This document shows positions 23,953 through 32,583 of a DNA stretch of 39,490 nucleotides, in pieces. Made by a program: the position numbers and the translations under genes. The DNA comes from Catenulispora pinisilvae. Its GTDB lineage: Bacteria > Actinomycetota > Actinomycetes > Streptomycetales > Catenulisporaceae. Numbering within the stretch: the first letter of the stretch is position 1; the number at the start of each line of letters is the position of its first letter. The stretch spans positions 1 to 39,490 of the forward strand of contig NZ_JAAFZA010000082.1 of NCBI RefSeq assembly GCF_015356865.1, read 5' to 3'. The notes beneath the pieces are model-generated. The model made no database searches and was not told the origin of the DNA. It worked only from the letters and a program-made list of their open reading frames with translations.

Positions 23953-24546
23953 ATCGAAATACGTATCCGGGTAAGGCTCGTTCTTCAGCGTGTAGTGCCA
24001 CCACTCGCTGTCATAAGAGCTGAACCCGCTGGCCTGCATAATCCGGCACAGCGCTTCGCGATTCCCGGTCTCGACATCCGTTATCCCGGCAGCCCCGTGG
24101 TGCGAGATGACGTCCATCAAATCGTGCCCGCCGCCCATCGGCGCCAGCTCGCCGCCGTCCAGCTGATACAGCGTCAAGTCGACGGTGCTGCCCCGGCTGT
24201 GGCCGGATTTCGCGGCCACGTAGCCCTGCTCGATCATCGCCGCGCGCTCGATGTTCGGGTAGTGCCGGGGCTTCGTGCGGCCGTCCTCGGGCTGCTCCGA
24301 CCAGCGCAGGAAGCAGTCCACGGCGCGCTGCGGGCGGTAGCCGTCCCACAGCACCAGGCCGAAGCCGAGGGATTCGGCGCGCTGCTGGGCCTGCTCCAGG
24401 CCGGCACACAGGGCAGTGGTGCCGACGATGCGGTTCGCCAGGTAGCCGTCGACCGGCTTGCCGACGAAGTTGTCCCAGGTCGCGTACTTCGCGTCCCAGC
24501 GCACGCCGGGAACGATCTGGTCCACGAACACGAAGTCGTCGTTCAT
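23938..24546 (-). CDS. vanX: VanX, D-Ala-D-Ala dipeptidase
   Basis: 202 residues, the exact length and numbering of enterococcal VanX. Zinc ligands His116 and Asp123 (SGHSRGSTVDLTL) and His184, the catalytic base Glu181 (DSEWWH) and Arg71 (WDGYRP) all fall at the canonical positions. The cytoplasmic enzyme destroys D-Ala-D-Ala so that only D-Ala-D-Lac enters wall precursors. The ATG overlaps the vanA stop as ATGA, so translation is coupled. It is the last gene of vanHAX and converges on the hydrolase gene. Confidence 0.95.
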   Translation of the reverse strand: MNDDFVFVDQIVPGVRWDAKYATWDNFVGKPVDGYLANRIVGTTALCAGLEQAQQRAESLGFGLVLWDGYRPQRAVDCFLRWSEQPEDGRTKPRHYPNIERAAMIEQGYVAAKSGHSRGSTVDLTLYQLDGGELAPMGGGHDLMDVISHHGAAGITDVETGNREALCRIMQASGFSSYDSEWWHYTLKNEPYPDTYFDFPIA

Positions 24547-25580
24547 CGGGCCTCCCCCGTCAGCGTCAGCGTCACCAGTCGGTCCAGGACGTCGCCGAGC
24601 GGGAACCCGGCGGCCGCCATCATTCGCGGGTATCGACTGTAGGAGGTCAGTCCGGGGAAAGTGTTCACTTCGTTCAGAACGACCGTCCCGTCCGCCTTGA
24701 GGAACAGGTCAACGCGTGACAGTCCCCGGCAGCCCAGCACCCGGTAGATGGTCTTCGCGGTCTCCTGGACCAGCACCCGCGATTCCGGGGCGATGTCGGC
24801 CGGGACGATGAACGTCGCGTTCTCCGAGCCGGCCTCCGGCGAATCCTCCTGATGGATCTTGAAGAAGCCGTGTGTCAGCGCCACCCGGTCCACCTCGCCG
24901 ACCAGCAGGTCCAGATCGTCGCCCAGGACGGCGCAGCCGACCTCGCTGCCGACCACGGCCGCCTCGATCAGCACCTTCGAGTCATACAGCCGCGCGGTCT
25001 GCACCGCGGCCGCCAGGTCTTCCTCGCGGGACACCTTGCTGACCCCGAACGAGGAGCCCGAGCGGGCCGGCTTCACGAAGACCGGGTAGCTGAGCTCGTC
25101 GGGATCGGCCTTGTCGTCGGGCGTGACGATCCAGAAGTCCGGCGTCGCGATGCCCGCGGCCCGCACGACGAGGTAGGTGAGCGACTTGTCAATGCACAGG
25201 GCGGAGGTCTGGATATCGCATCCCGCGTAAGGGATGCCCGAGAGCTCCAACAGACCCTGGATCACGCCGTCCTCCCCGAGCTTGCCGTGCAGCACAGGCA
25301 GCACCACGTCCAGACTGATCATGTCATAACGCCCCCGGTCCAGGACAAGTAGTCCAGGCGCGGTCCGGTCCGGCGACAGGACGGCCGGGTGGCCCGCGGC
25401 CTCCCAGCCTTCATCAGGGTTCTCCCACAGCTTCCAGGCGCCGCTTTGCGTGATGCCGATGTAGAACGGCTCATATCTTTCGGTATCGAGGTGCTTGGCG
25501 ACGTTCCGCACCGATTTGACCGAGACGGGATGCTCTTCGCCGACGCCCCCGAACAGGATTCCGATCCTCAGCCTAGCCAT
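24543..25580 (-). CDS. vanA: VanA-type D-alanine--D-lactate ligase
   Basis: 345 residues with the ATP-grasp fold. Visible marks are GGVGEEHPVS (11-20), PVLHGKLGEDG, the ATP loop VKPARSGSSFGV (169-180) and the C-terminal metal/substrate motif NEVNTFPGLTSYSRYP. The omega-loop reads THGFFKIHQE with His237, the feature that marks D-Ala-D-Lac ligases; D-Ala-D-Ala ligases have a Tyr-Lys motif there. It joins D-Ala to the D-lactate made by VanH. It overlaps vanH by eight bases and vanX by four, so the three form one operon. It is closer to actinomycete VanA-like ligases than to housekeeping Ddl. The EEHPVS motif carries Pro where the enterococcal enzyme has Asp. Confidence 0.94.
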   Translation of the reverse strand: MARLRIGILFGGVGEEHPVSVKSVRNVAKHLDTERYEPFYIGITQSGAWKLWENPDEGWEAAGHPAVLSPDRTAPGLLVLDRGRYDMISLDVVLPVLHGKLGEDGVIQGLLELSGIPYAGCDIQTSALCIDKSLTYLVVRAAGIATPDFWIVTPDDKADPDELSYPVFVKPARSGSSFGVSKVSREEDLAAAVQTARLYDSKVLIEAAVVGSEVGCAVLGDDLDLLVGEVDRVALTHGFFKIHQEDSPEAGSENATFIVPADIAPESRVLVQETAKTIYRVLGCRGLSRVDLFLKADGTVVLNEVNTFPGLTSYSRYPRMMAAAGFPLGDVLDRLVTLTLTGEAR

Positions 25581-26538
25581 GCCGATTCCCGCTTTCGAAT
25601 TTCAGACAGTTGATGATGGAGTTCTCCACGGTGTCGCGCAGCGCGCGATCCGTGTAATAGGCCGTGTGCGGGCTGATGAGCACGTTCGGCAGTTCTTGCA
25701 GCCGCAACAGCGGTTTTCTTTCGATGGGATGATCGCGGCGGTCGGCATAAAAGATGCCCTCCTCGCCTTCGATGACGTCCAGTGCCGCGCCGCCCAGTCG
25801 GCCGCTTTCCAACGCCGAGAGAAGGGCCTCGGTATCGATGAGCGGACCGCGTCCCGTGTTGATGACGAACGCGTCGTGCTTCATCTGCTCGATGCGCTGG
25901 CGGCTCAGGAGATGATGCGTATCCGCGTCCAGCGGTGTGTGGAGCGTGACGATGTCGCCGCGCTTCAGCAGTTCGTCGAGGGAGACGTAATCGGCGGCGG
26001 TCTTGGGGCTGCGGTCGAAAGCCAATATCCGACAGCCGAAACCGCGCAGCCGGCCCAGGACGGCGGCGCCGATGCGGCCCATGCCGATCACGCCGACGGT
26101 CAGGTCGCGGAGCTCACGTCCGCGCACGTCGTGGAGCCGGTAGTCGTGCTCGTCGGCTCGGCGGATCGTGGATTTCGCGTGCCGCAGCGCCATGAGCATC
26201 AACATCAGCGTGTAGTCGGCGACGCTGTCCGGCGAGTAGCGGACGTTTTCCACCGTGATGCCAACGCTTTCGGCGTACTGCACGTCGATGTGGTTGTATC
26301 CGATGCTTCTCGTGGAAATATATGTGACGCCGATGCGGCTGAGAGCGCGAAGCGTGGAGTCCGTGACCTGGGTCTTGTGGCCGACGCTGATGCATCGATT
26401 TCCGGATGCCAGCTCGGCATTGGCCTCGGATAACGCTTCTGGACAAACGGTTGGCGCGATATCGAAACTCGGCGCCAGCTCCTGGAACAGGGAAGACTCA
26501 TCCTGTCCGCATCCATAAGCTGTGATTCCGGTGGTCAT
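25573..26538 (-). CDS. vanH: VanH, D-lactate dehydrogenase
   Basis: 321 residues from the ATG at 26538, which matches the family start ([14 protein letters not shown]); an in-frame ATG at 26628 would add 30 unlikely residues. It is a D-2-hydroxyacid dehydrogenase: NAD site [12 protein letters not shown] (151-162) with FDRSP at the end of the second strand, catalytic Arg230 ([10 protein letters not shown]), Glu near 259 (DVIEGEEG) and His291 ([10 protein letters not shown]). It reduces pyruvate to D-lactate for VanA. It is the first gene of the operon, so the promoter lies in the 116-bp gap to murF. The gene looks lower in G+C than its neighbours. Confidence 0.93.
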   Translation of the reverse strand: MTTGITAYGCGQDESSLFQELAPSFDIAPTVCPEALSEANAELASGNRCISVGHKTQVTDSTLRALSRIGVTYISTRSIGYNHIDVQYAESVGITVENVRYSPDSVADYTLMLMLMALRHAKSTIRRADEHDYRLHDVRGRELRDLTVGVIGMGRIGAAVLGRLRGFGCRILAFDRSPKTAADYVSLDELLKRGDIVTLHTPLDADTHHLLSRQRIEQMKHDAFVINTGRGPLIDTEALLSALESGRLGGAALDVIEGEEGIFYADRRDHPIERKPLLRLQELPNVLISPHTAYYTDRALRDTVENSIINCLKFESGNRHG

Positions 26539-26572
26539 CGGGTTCGGGTCGGCTCGCTGTAAATCATGAGTT

Positions 26573-26650
26573 CCAGTCAAGGCGGCGTGCGGTTGCCGCT
26601 CCGTATCCGGATTTCGATATGCCGGCAATAGGCGGCACCGCTTTGACTGG
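26573..26650. promoter_or_regulatory. Inverted repeat flanking the vanH-murF divergent promoter region
   Basis: CCAGTCAAGGCGG (26573-26585) and CCGCTTTGACTGG (26638-26650) are complementary at 12 of 13 positions, with 52 bases between. Each arm reads TTGACTGG outward, toward vanH on one side and murF on the other. They could be half-sites for VanR or outward -35-like elements. No convincing -10 box follows the vanH-side arm, and the murF-side arm ends 4 bases before the murF ATG, so a binding-site role seems likelier. Confidence 0.5.
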
Positions 26651-26654
26651 CCGC

Positions 26655-28085
26655 ATGATCCCCCTCAACCTCAGCGAGATCGCCGCCATCGTCCGCGGGA
26701 CCGTCGCGGGCGACGCCGCCGTGACGGTCGCCGCACCCGCCGTGCTCGACGGCCGCCGGGCCGAGCCGGGCGGCCTGTTCGTCGCCTTCGCCGGCGCCAG
26801 TGCGGACGGGCACGCGTACGCCGAGCAGGCTGGGCGGGCCGGTGCGGTGGCGGTGCTCGGGTCGCGGGCCACGGCGCTGCCGACGGTGGTCGTCCAGGAC
26901 GCTCAGGCCGCGCTCCAGGCGCTCGCCGGGCATGTTGTGGCGCGGCTGCGAGGTGGGCGCGGCGCTGGCGGTGACGGCAACGGCGACGGCAGCATCGGAG
27001 AGCGCAGCCTGACCGTCGCCGCGCTGACCGGATCCCAGGGCAAGACCAGCACCAAGGACCTGCTGGCCGCGGTGCTCTCCAGCCGCGCGCCGACCATCGC
27101 CACGATCGGTTCGCAGAACAACGAACTCGGCGTCCCCCTCACCATGCTGCGCGCCGACGCCTCGACCCGTTTCCTCGTCCTGGAGATGGGTGCCCGCCAC
27201 GTCGGCCAGATCGCCGAACTCACCGATCTGGTGGCGCCCGACATCAGCGTCGTCCTCAACGTCGGCCAGGCGCACATCAGCAAGTTCGGCTCCCGCGAGG
27301 CCATCGCCCAGGCCAAGGGCGAGCTGGTCCAGGGCCTGGCGCCCGGTGGCACCGCGGTCCTCAACGCCGACGACCCGCGCGTCGCCGCCATGCGCTCGCT
27401 GACTGACGGCCGGGTCCTCACCTTCGGCCGGGCGCCATCCGCCGACGTGCGCGTACTCGACCTGACGCAGGACCCGCGCGGTCGCCCGACCTTCACCCTG
27501 CGCACCGCCGACGCCTCAGCCCGCGTGGCCCTACCGGTCGTCGGGGCGCACCTGGCCCTCAACGCCGCGGCGGCCGCGGCCGCGGGCCTGGCCGCCGACA
27601 TCCCCCTCCACGCCGCCGCCCAGGCGCTGACCACCGCCTCACTGACGAAGGGGCGCATGGAACTACGCGACCTCCCCAACGGGGCCACCCTGCTCGACGA
27701 CTCCTACAATGCCAACCCCGACTCCACCCGCGCCGCCCTGGACGCCCTCGCGGCGATCCACGCCGAGCGCCGCATCGCAGTGCTCGGCGAAATGCTGGAG
27801 CTGGGCGACACGAGCGAGACGGAGCATCGCGGCATCGGGGAGTACGCCGCCGCGCGCGCCGATGTGGTGGTGGCGATCGGTGACGCGGCGCGGGCTATCG
27901 CTGACGGCGCGGGGGCGGGGGCAGGAGCGCGGACCGAAGCACAGGCGCGGGCAATGGTGGTGACGGTGGCGGACAACGACGCGGCGGTGGATTGGCTGCG
28001 GGCCCATGTCGCGGCTGGGGATGTGGTGCTGGTCAAGGCTTCGCGGGGTGGGCGGATCGACGAGGTGGCGTCGGCGTTGGGGTAG
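26655..28085 (+). CDS. murF: MurF, UDP-MurNAc-tripeptide:D-Ala-D-Ala/Lac ligase
   Basis: 476 residues from the ATG that gives the family start ([15 protein letters not shown]). The Mur-ligase fold shows the P-loop [11 protein letters not shown], the central domain ([34 protein letters not shown]), [18 protein letters not shown], the [10 protein letters not shown] motif of the C-terminal domain and VLGEMLELG. It adds the dipeptide or depsipeptide to UDP-MurNAc-tripeptide in the cytoplasm. Standing next to vanH and outside the usual mur/fts cluster, it is probably a second MurF suited to D-Ala-D-Lac, as in several glycopeptide-producer van clusters. A Gly/Asp-rich insert ([14 protein letters not shown]) precedes the P-loop. 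No Shine-Dalgarno is visible, so it may be leaderless. Confidence 0.9.
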   Translation: MIPLNLSEIAAIVRGTVAGDAAVTVAAPAVLDGRRAEPGGLFVAFAGASADGHAYAEQAGRAGAVAVLGSRATALPTVVVQDAQAALQALAGHVVARLRGGRGAGGDGNGDGSIGERSLTVAALTGSQGKTSTKDLLAAVLSSRAPTIATIGSQNNELGVPLTMLRADASTRFLVLEMGARHVGQIAELTDLVAPDISVVLNVGQAHISKFGSREAIAQAKGELVQGLAPGGTAVLNADDPRVAAMRSLTDGRVLTFGRAPSADVRVLDLTQDPRGRPTFTLRTADASARVALPVVGAHLALNAAAAAAAGLAADIPLHAAAQALTTASLTKGRMELRDLPNGATLLDDSYNANPDSTRAALDALAAIHAERRIAVLGEMLELGDTSETEHRGIGEYAAARADVVVAIGDAARAIADGAGAGAGARTEAQARAMVVTVADNDAAVDWLRAHVAAGDVVLVKASRGGRIDEVASALG

Positions 28086-28091
28086 GGCGAA

Positions 28092-28205
28092 TCAGACCGG
28101 TTCACCAGCGCCGCCCAGCCACGCACGCAGCTCCGCGGCCCCGTCGCCAACCAGATTCGCCGTGTGTGCCGGATGCGGCAGGATGCCGGGCGCGAGCTGC
28201 CTCAC
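28092..28205 (-). CDS. Possible 37-residue ORF coupled to the LeuD-like gene
   Basis: A GTG overlaps the stop of the LeuD-like gene as GTGA and opens a 37-codon frame with ending [15 protein letters not shown]. The length is near what chance allows in GC-rich DNA. The overlap suggests real coupling or a relic of a longer operon gene. No family recognised. Confidence 0.25.
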   Translation of the reverse strand: MRQLAPGILPHPAHTANLVGDGAAELRAWLGGAGEPV

Positions 28206-28792
28206 GCGCCGCTCCCCTGCCCGGCAGCCGCCGCCGACGGCGAGCTCAGGACGTCCGCCAGTTCGGCCGGCAGGTATCCCTGTCGGGCGAGTCGGGCGAG
28301 GACTCCGCCGCCGGCGATGATCTCCAGGACGAGGTCGGGAAGCACCGGAACGGTGCCGGAGATCTGCGTGGTCTGATTCGCCCAGCTGCCGGCGGCGAGG
28401 TCGACGGCCGCGATATCGCCGTCGTGGAAGACCTCCGTCGCGCCGGGCACCGTCATCGCGGGGAGCCCGGCGTTGACAGCGTTGCGGAAGAACAGCGAGT
28501 TGAACTCCTCAGCGATCAGCGCCGCGACGCCGAGCTGCCGGAACAGCGCGGCCACCGGACGCGAAGAACCCAGGCCGAAGTTGCGCCCCGCAACGACGAT
28601 GTCGCCGGGTTGCACCTGCGCGCTCCAGCCGGGGCGGACGTTGTAGAAGACCTGTTTGGCGGCCTCGGGGATGTCGAGCTTCATGGCGTCCGGCGGGTAC
28701 ATGTCGTCGGTGGTCAGGCCGTGGCCGAAGACCCAGACGCGTCCGGTGACATGCAGTGCCCCGGCCTGAGCCGCCGTCGGCGAATCGCTCAT
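28202..28792 (-). CDS. LeuD-like small subunit of an aconitase-family hydratase
   Basis: 196 residues, with the ATG overlapping the large-subunit stop (ATGA). The swivel-domain motifs are present: GLTTDDMYP near 25-33, and [14 protein letters not shown], where isopropylmalate and homoaconitate isomerases have GSSREHA. The Glu after GSSR is replaced by Pro, which may shift substrate choice. It forms a heterodimer with the large subunit to move water across a dicarboxylate double bond. Neighbours (PrpD-like dehydratase, lyase) argue against leucine synthesis. Dimethylmaleate hydratase-type or methylaconitate-type substrates are more plausible. Confidence 0.82.
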   Translation of the reverse strand: MSDSPTAAQAGALHVTGRVWVFGHGLTTDDMYPPDAMKLDIPEAAKQVFYNVRPGWSAQVQPGDIVVAGRNFGLGSSRPVAALFRQLGVAALIAEEFNSLFFRNAVNAGLPAMTVPGATEVFHDGDIAAVDLAAGSWANQTTQISGTVPVLPDLVLEIIAGGGVLARLARQGYLPAELADVLSSPSAAAAGQGSGA

Positions 28793-30054
28793 CGTGCCGC
28801 CTCCTCGCGCGCGTCGGCGATATGCCCGGCGATGGCGGAAGCGGCGACCGTGGCGGGGGAAGCCATGTAGATCTCCGCGTCCGGCGAGCCCATCCGGCCG
28901 GTGAAGTTGCGAGTGGACGAGGTCAGGCACACCTCGCCCGGCCCGACCACCCCCATGTGGTAGCCGAAGCACGCGCCGCAGGTGGCGTTGGTGACCACGG
29001 CACCGGCGTCGGCGATGTCCTGTAGGTAGCCCAACCGCATCGCGTCGCGGTAGACCTGCTGGCTGGCCGGGGTGACGATGAGCCGCACGCCGGGCGCCAC
29101 CTGCTTGCCCCGCAGCACCTCGGCGGCGATGCGCAGGTCGTCGAGTTGGCCGTTGGCACAGGAGCCGATGAAGGCCTGGTCGATCTTGCGGGCTTCGATC
29201 GCGGTGACGGGCAGACCGTTGCGAGAGACGGTCCCGGGCCGGGCGACGTACGGCACCAGCGCCGAGAGGTCGATCTCGCGCACGTCGGCGTAGGCAGCGT
29301 CCGGGTCGGCGTGGGCGGGTTCGAACCCTGCGACGCCGGGCGCACCGACACCCAGCGCATCGAAGTAGGCGGCGAGCACGTCGTCGTAAGCGAAAGTCGA
29401 GAAGTCAGCAGAGACTTCAGCGCCCTGGGTGGCTATGGTCCGCCGATCGTGCAGCGGGATCGACGCCAGGCCGGGGCCGCCGTACTCCAGATTGTGGTTC
29501 GTGGCGTCGCCGTACTCGTTCGCGATGTGCAGGAAGACATCCTTGCCGCCGACCCCGGCGGGCAGCTCGCCGACCAGCTCGTAGCGGATCGTCGGCGAGA
29601 CCTGGAACCAGGTGCGCCCGGTACACAGGATCGAGTACACCTCCGCCGGCCCGAGCCCGCGCGCCGCGGTGTTGTACGCACCGGCGGCGCAGGTGTGGCT
29701 GTCGGTGCAGGCCAGCACCTCGCCGGGCCGGGCCAGGCCGTTCTCGGCGATGACCTGGTGGCAGATGCCGTGCCGGCCGACGTCGTAGAACCGTTCGATG
29801 CCGAAGTCGGCGGCGAACTTGCGGGCGTGCGGGCCGCCGGCCGCGTCCTTGATCGTGGGCGCGGGCACCGCGTGGTCCATCACGATCGCGACCTTGTCCG
29901 GGTCGGCGATCCGCAGCGGTGGCACCCACATCGTGGCGAATTGCAGGTCGATCAGTACGGTCAGGTCGACGTCCACGGTCACCGTGTCGCCGACGCCGAC
30001 CGCGTCCAGACCGGCCTTGCGAGCCAGGATCCGCTCGATCATCGTCATGCCCAT
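28789..30054 (-). CDS. LeuC-like large subunit of an aconitase-family hydratase
   Basis: 421 residues, as in LeuC/HacA/DmdA proteins. The three [4Fe-4S] ligands are in place: Cys299 (IGSCANGQ), Cys359 and Cys362 (NATCGACFG). Substrate-binding motifs [13 protein letters not shown] and [19 protein letters not shown] are clear. It needs the LeuD-like partner encoded next. The start follows the lyase stop by one base, with GAGGAG as binding site. LeuC enzymes of leucine synthesis share these motifs, so sequence alone does not fix the substrate. The operon (PrpD-like dehydratase plus isocitrate-lyase-type enzyme) points to a branched hydroxy-diacid. Confidence 0.87.
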   Translation of the reverse strand: MGMTMIERILARKAGLDAVGVGDTVTVDVDLTVLIDLQFATMWVPPLRIADPDKVAIVMDHAVPAPTIKDAAGGPHARKFAADFGIERFYDVGRHGICHQVIAENGLARPGEVLACTDSHTCAAGAYNTAARGLGPAEVYSILCTGRTWFQVSPTIRYELVGELPAGVGGKDVFLHIANEYGDATNHNLEYGGPGLASIPLHDRRTIATQGAEVSADFSTFAYDDVLAAYFDALGVGAPGVAGFEPAHADPDAAYADVREIDLSALVPYVARPGTVSRNGLPVTAIEARKIDQAFIGSCANGQLDDLRIAAEVLRGKQVAPGVRLIVTPASQQVYRDAMRLGYLQDIADAGAVVTNATCGACFGYHMGVVGPGEVCLTSSTRNFTGRMGSPDAEIYMASPATVAASAIAGHIADAREEAAR

Positions 30055-30055
30055 C

Positions 30056-30922
30056 TCAGACTCCTCGGTACTTCTCGCCGAGCTCGAACCACTCGGCCAT
30101 TCCGACGAGATTGAAGAACTCCTCGGGTTTGGTCGGCAGGAACTCGTCGGGCTTGATCCCGCGCAGCTGGCACAGCGCGGTCAGGGTGCCGAGCGCGCTG
30201 TGTACGAGCGCCGCGGAGGGGTGGATCGCGACAGCGAAACCGAGCTGCTCAAGGCGTTCGGCGGACTGCTCCGGGGTGAGGCCGCCGATGACCAGGTTCA
30301 GCAGGAGCGGTGCCTGGACTTCGGCGGCGATCCGCTCGACTTCCTCAGTGCTCTGCGGCGCCTCCACGAACAGGATGTCCGCACCCTCGGCCGCGTACCG
30401 GTTCGCCCGGGCGATCGCCGCGTCGATGCCCAGCGGACCGCGGGCGTCGGTGCGGGCGATGACCAGCATCCCGTTATCGGAGCGGGCTTCGAGCGCGGCC
30501 CCGAGGGTGCGGGCGAAGTCGTCGGCGCCGACCAGTTCCTTGTCGGGCAGGTGGCCGCAGCGTTTCGGGAACGCCTGGTCCTCCAGCTGGATCGCGGCCA
30601 CCCCGGCGTCCTCGTACTCGCGCACGGTCCGGATGACGTTGATCGGGGCCCCGTAGCCGGTGTCGGCATCGGCCAGCAGCGGCACGTCGCCGAGCGCCCG
30701 CACCATCATCCGGGCCCGCTCGGCCATCTCGGTCTGGGTCACCAGGCCGATGTCCGGCAGCCCGAATCCGGAGGCCGCGACGCCGGCGCCGGTGAGGTAG
30801 GCGGCGACGTGGCCGGTGCGCTCGGCCAGCTGGGCACTGATGCCGTCGAAGACGCCCGGGGCGACGATGAGCTGCTTGCTGTCGAGCAGCGCGCGCAGCC
30901 GGGCGCGGGCCGGTGTGGTCAT
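30056..30922 (-). CDS. Isocitrate lyase/PEP mutase superfamily lyase (methylisocitrate or dimethylmalate lyase-like)
   Basis: 288 residues, the size of PrpB and dimethylmalate lyase. The (beta/alpha)8 barrel shows the metal site LLADADTGYG (Asp85/Asp87), LEDQAFPKRCGH with the catalytic Cys122, and IARTDARGPLG. The KRCGH loop marks C-C lyases; PEP mutases and hydrolases lack that Cys. Expected chemistry is cleavage of a 2-hydroxy dicarboxylate into pyruvate or glyoxylate plus a monocarboxylate or dicarboxylate. It has a strong AGGAGGAG site. Its ATG overlaps the stop of a 34-codon ORF upstream (ATGA). It is one step of the predicted five-gene pathway. Confidence 0.86.
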   Translation of the reverse strand: MTTPARARLRALLDSKQLIVAPGVFDGISAQLAERTGHVAAYLTGAGVAASGFGLPDIGLVTQTEMAERARMMVRALGDVPLLADADTGYGAPINVIRTVREYEDAGVAAIQLEDQAFPKRCGHLPDKELVGADDFARTLGAALEARSDNGMLVIARTDARGPLGIDAAIARANRYAAEGADILFVEAPQSTEEVERIAAEVQAPLLLNLVIGGLTPEQSAERLEQLGFAVAIHPSAALVHSALGTLTALCQLRGIKPDEFLPTKPEEFFNLVGMAEWFELGEKYRGV

Positions 30923-31023
30923 GACTCCTCCTGGGCGAGTGGGGTACGCGGGAGCGGGGTAGGCGGGAGCGGGGCACGCGGGTCGCGCAGCAGGCTGCGG
31001 ATCGAGATCGACTCGCCGCCCAT
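30919..31023 (-). CDS. 34-residue ORF linking the PrpD-like and lyase genes
   Basis: The ATG overlaps the last base of the PrpD-like stop (TGATG), and the TGA overlaps the lyase ATG (ATGA). The 105-base frame thus fills the gap exactly. The peptide begins MGGESISIRSLLRDPRAP, continues with PLPPTPLPRTPL and ends AQEES, whose codons form the lyase's binding site. The Pro-rich middle comes from a 15-base direct repeat. It could be a leader that keeps ribosomes moving from one gene to the next, or a decayed gene. No family known to me. Confidence 0.4.
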   Translation of the reverse strand: MGGESISIRSLLRDPRAPLPPTPLPRTPLAQEES

Positions 31024-32543
31024 CAGTCCAACGCCCTGCCGACCGCCGGGGCCAGCAACGCGACCAGCGGCCCGATCGAGGGCGCGTCCTCGATCCCGCG
31101 CACCGCCTCGACGATCGCGGCGGCCCGGTCGGGCTCCATCACCCGGTCGGTGAGACTGCGGAACTTGGCGACCACTTCGTCGTCGGTGATCGGGTCGATG
31201 GGGCTGCCGTGCGGGGAGATCACCTGCTCGGCGTCGGTCGAACCGTCGGTGAAGGTGAGCGCGAGGTGGGTCTGGAAGCGTTCGGTGAGCGGCAGTTCGT
31301 CGATCGACCGGTCCAACGTGACGTGGGTGCGGTCCAGCAGCTGCCAGACGTCATCGGCATCGAGCCGGGCGGCGGTGAACTGTTCGGGCAGCGCGGTGCC
31401 GTCCAGCAGCGTGACGGCGGTGGCGTAGCCGATGTTCATCTGGCCGCCGATCGCCTCCAGCGGGCGCCGCGGCTGCCACCAACCGTGGTGGTAGACCACG
31501 TCGCCGACGCGGATGTCGATGCGCTCGATCCCGCGTCCGCCGATCCGCTCCCGCAGCGCCTGGGCGGCCTGGACGGCGCCGTGCAGGCCGCCCATCACGG
31601 CCCAGGACTTCACCATCACCATGGTGGTCTCCCAGCTCTCTCCCAGACCCCTGACAATCGCCTCGACATCCGTCGGGTGGCCTTCGCCGTACACCGCCAC
31701 GTATCCGCCGTATTCGCGTTCGAAGACCTGGTCGATCCCGGTGTAGCCGGTGGCCGCGAGCGCCGCGGAGTAGAAGCCGTTGCGGGCCGCGAATCCGTGC
31801 TGCATCCGCTTGCCCATCGCCTCGTACTGCGCCGACATCAGCCCCGCCGACTGGGTCGCGGCGAAGCCGAGGGCGTCCTCGGTCTGCGCCGGGTCCAGGC
31901 CGCGCAGTTTGGCGCACGCCGCCGCGGCCGAGGAGGCGCCGAAGACCGGTCCGGAGTGCCAGCCGCGGGAGAGCATCTCGGTGCCGCCGATCGAGGCGCC
32001 GACCCGCGGACCGACCTCGAAGCCGACGATCGAGGCCAGCAGCAGGTCCCGGCCGCTCACCGCGCGGCCGACCGCCGGACGGCTGCTCGCCGCGCCGCCG
32101 CTGACCGCGCCGCCGCCGACTGCACGGCCGGTCTCCGCGCAGCCGGTCTCCGCAGAGCCACTCCCCGCGCGGCCGGTCTGGCTGGCCGTGGCCAGCAGCG
32201 CCGGCACCAGCAGCGAGGCACTGTGCAGCGGCGCCAGCGGATGGAAGTCGTCGAGCTCGAAACCCTGGATGTAGCTGCTGTTGAGCAGCGCGGCGCCGGC
32301 CGGCGTGGTGGTCCGGCCGGTGCCGATGACCACCGCGTCGCCGCTGCCCTCGATGCCCAGCACGGCCTCGGTCGCCAGCCGGGACCAGGGCAGCTGCGCA
32401 CCGACCAGCGCGCAGCCGAGGCCGTCCAGGAGCAGGTGGGCGGCGCGGGTGCGGACGTGCCCGGGGACGTCGTCCCAGGCGAGGTCGTGGATCCAGGCGG
32501 CGAGGCGTCCGGTGACGCCGGCGGGGTTGGACGGTGCGCTCAT
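31023..32543 (-). CDS. MmgE/PrpD family dehydratase
   Basis: 506 residues. Family marks are the N-terminal helical domain (LAWDDVPGHVRTRAAHLLLD), GFELDDFHPLAPLHSAS (about 94-110) with the Asp/His residues expected at the active site, GWHSGPVFGASSAAAACAKL (about 195) and KRMQHGFAARNG (about 245). PrpD proteins dehydrate 2-methylcitrate or related hydroxy acids in the cytoplasm. It is the first gene of the operon and diverges from the IclR gene. Residues of about 122-164 are a Gly/Ala/Ser/Thr-rich insert (SAETGCAETGR, GGGAVSGGAAS) built from short DNA repeats; the usual family loop here is far shorter. The substrate is uncertain because no methylcitrate synthase gene lies nearby. Confidence 0.87.
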   Translation of the reverse strand: MSAPSNPAGVTGRLAAWIHDLAWDDVPGHVRTRAAHLLLDGLGCALVGAQLPWSRLATEAVLGIEGSGDAVVIGTGRTTTPAGAALLNSSYIQGFELDDFHPLAPLHSASLLVPALLATASQTGRAGSGSAETGCAETGRAVGGGAVSGGAASSRPAVGRAVSGRDLLLASIVGFEVGPRVGASIGGTEMLSRGWHSGPVFGASSAAAACAKLRGLDPAQTEDALGFAATQSAGLMSAQYEAMGKRMQHGFAARNGFYSAALAATGYTGIDQVFEREYGGYVAVYGEGHPTDVEAIVRGLGESWETTMVMVKSWAVMGGLHGAVQAAQALRERIGGRGIERIDIRVGDVVYHHGWWQPRRPLEAIGGQMNIGYATAVTLLDGTALPEQFTAARLDADDVWQLLDRTHVTLDRSIDELPLTERFQTHLALTFTDGSTDAEQVISPHGSPIDPITDDEVVAKFRSLTDRVMEPDRAAAIVEAVRGIEDAPSIGPLVALLAPAVGRALD

Positions 32544-32583
32544 GGGCTCATTGGCGCATGCCCCTGCCCGCCGTCACCACCTA

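Noticed and set aside
28202..30054. Housekeeping leuCD of leucine synthesis
   Set aside because: Operon partners are catabolic, the GSSRE Glu is replaced, and control is by an IclR gene. Not fully excluded without a genome-wide search.
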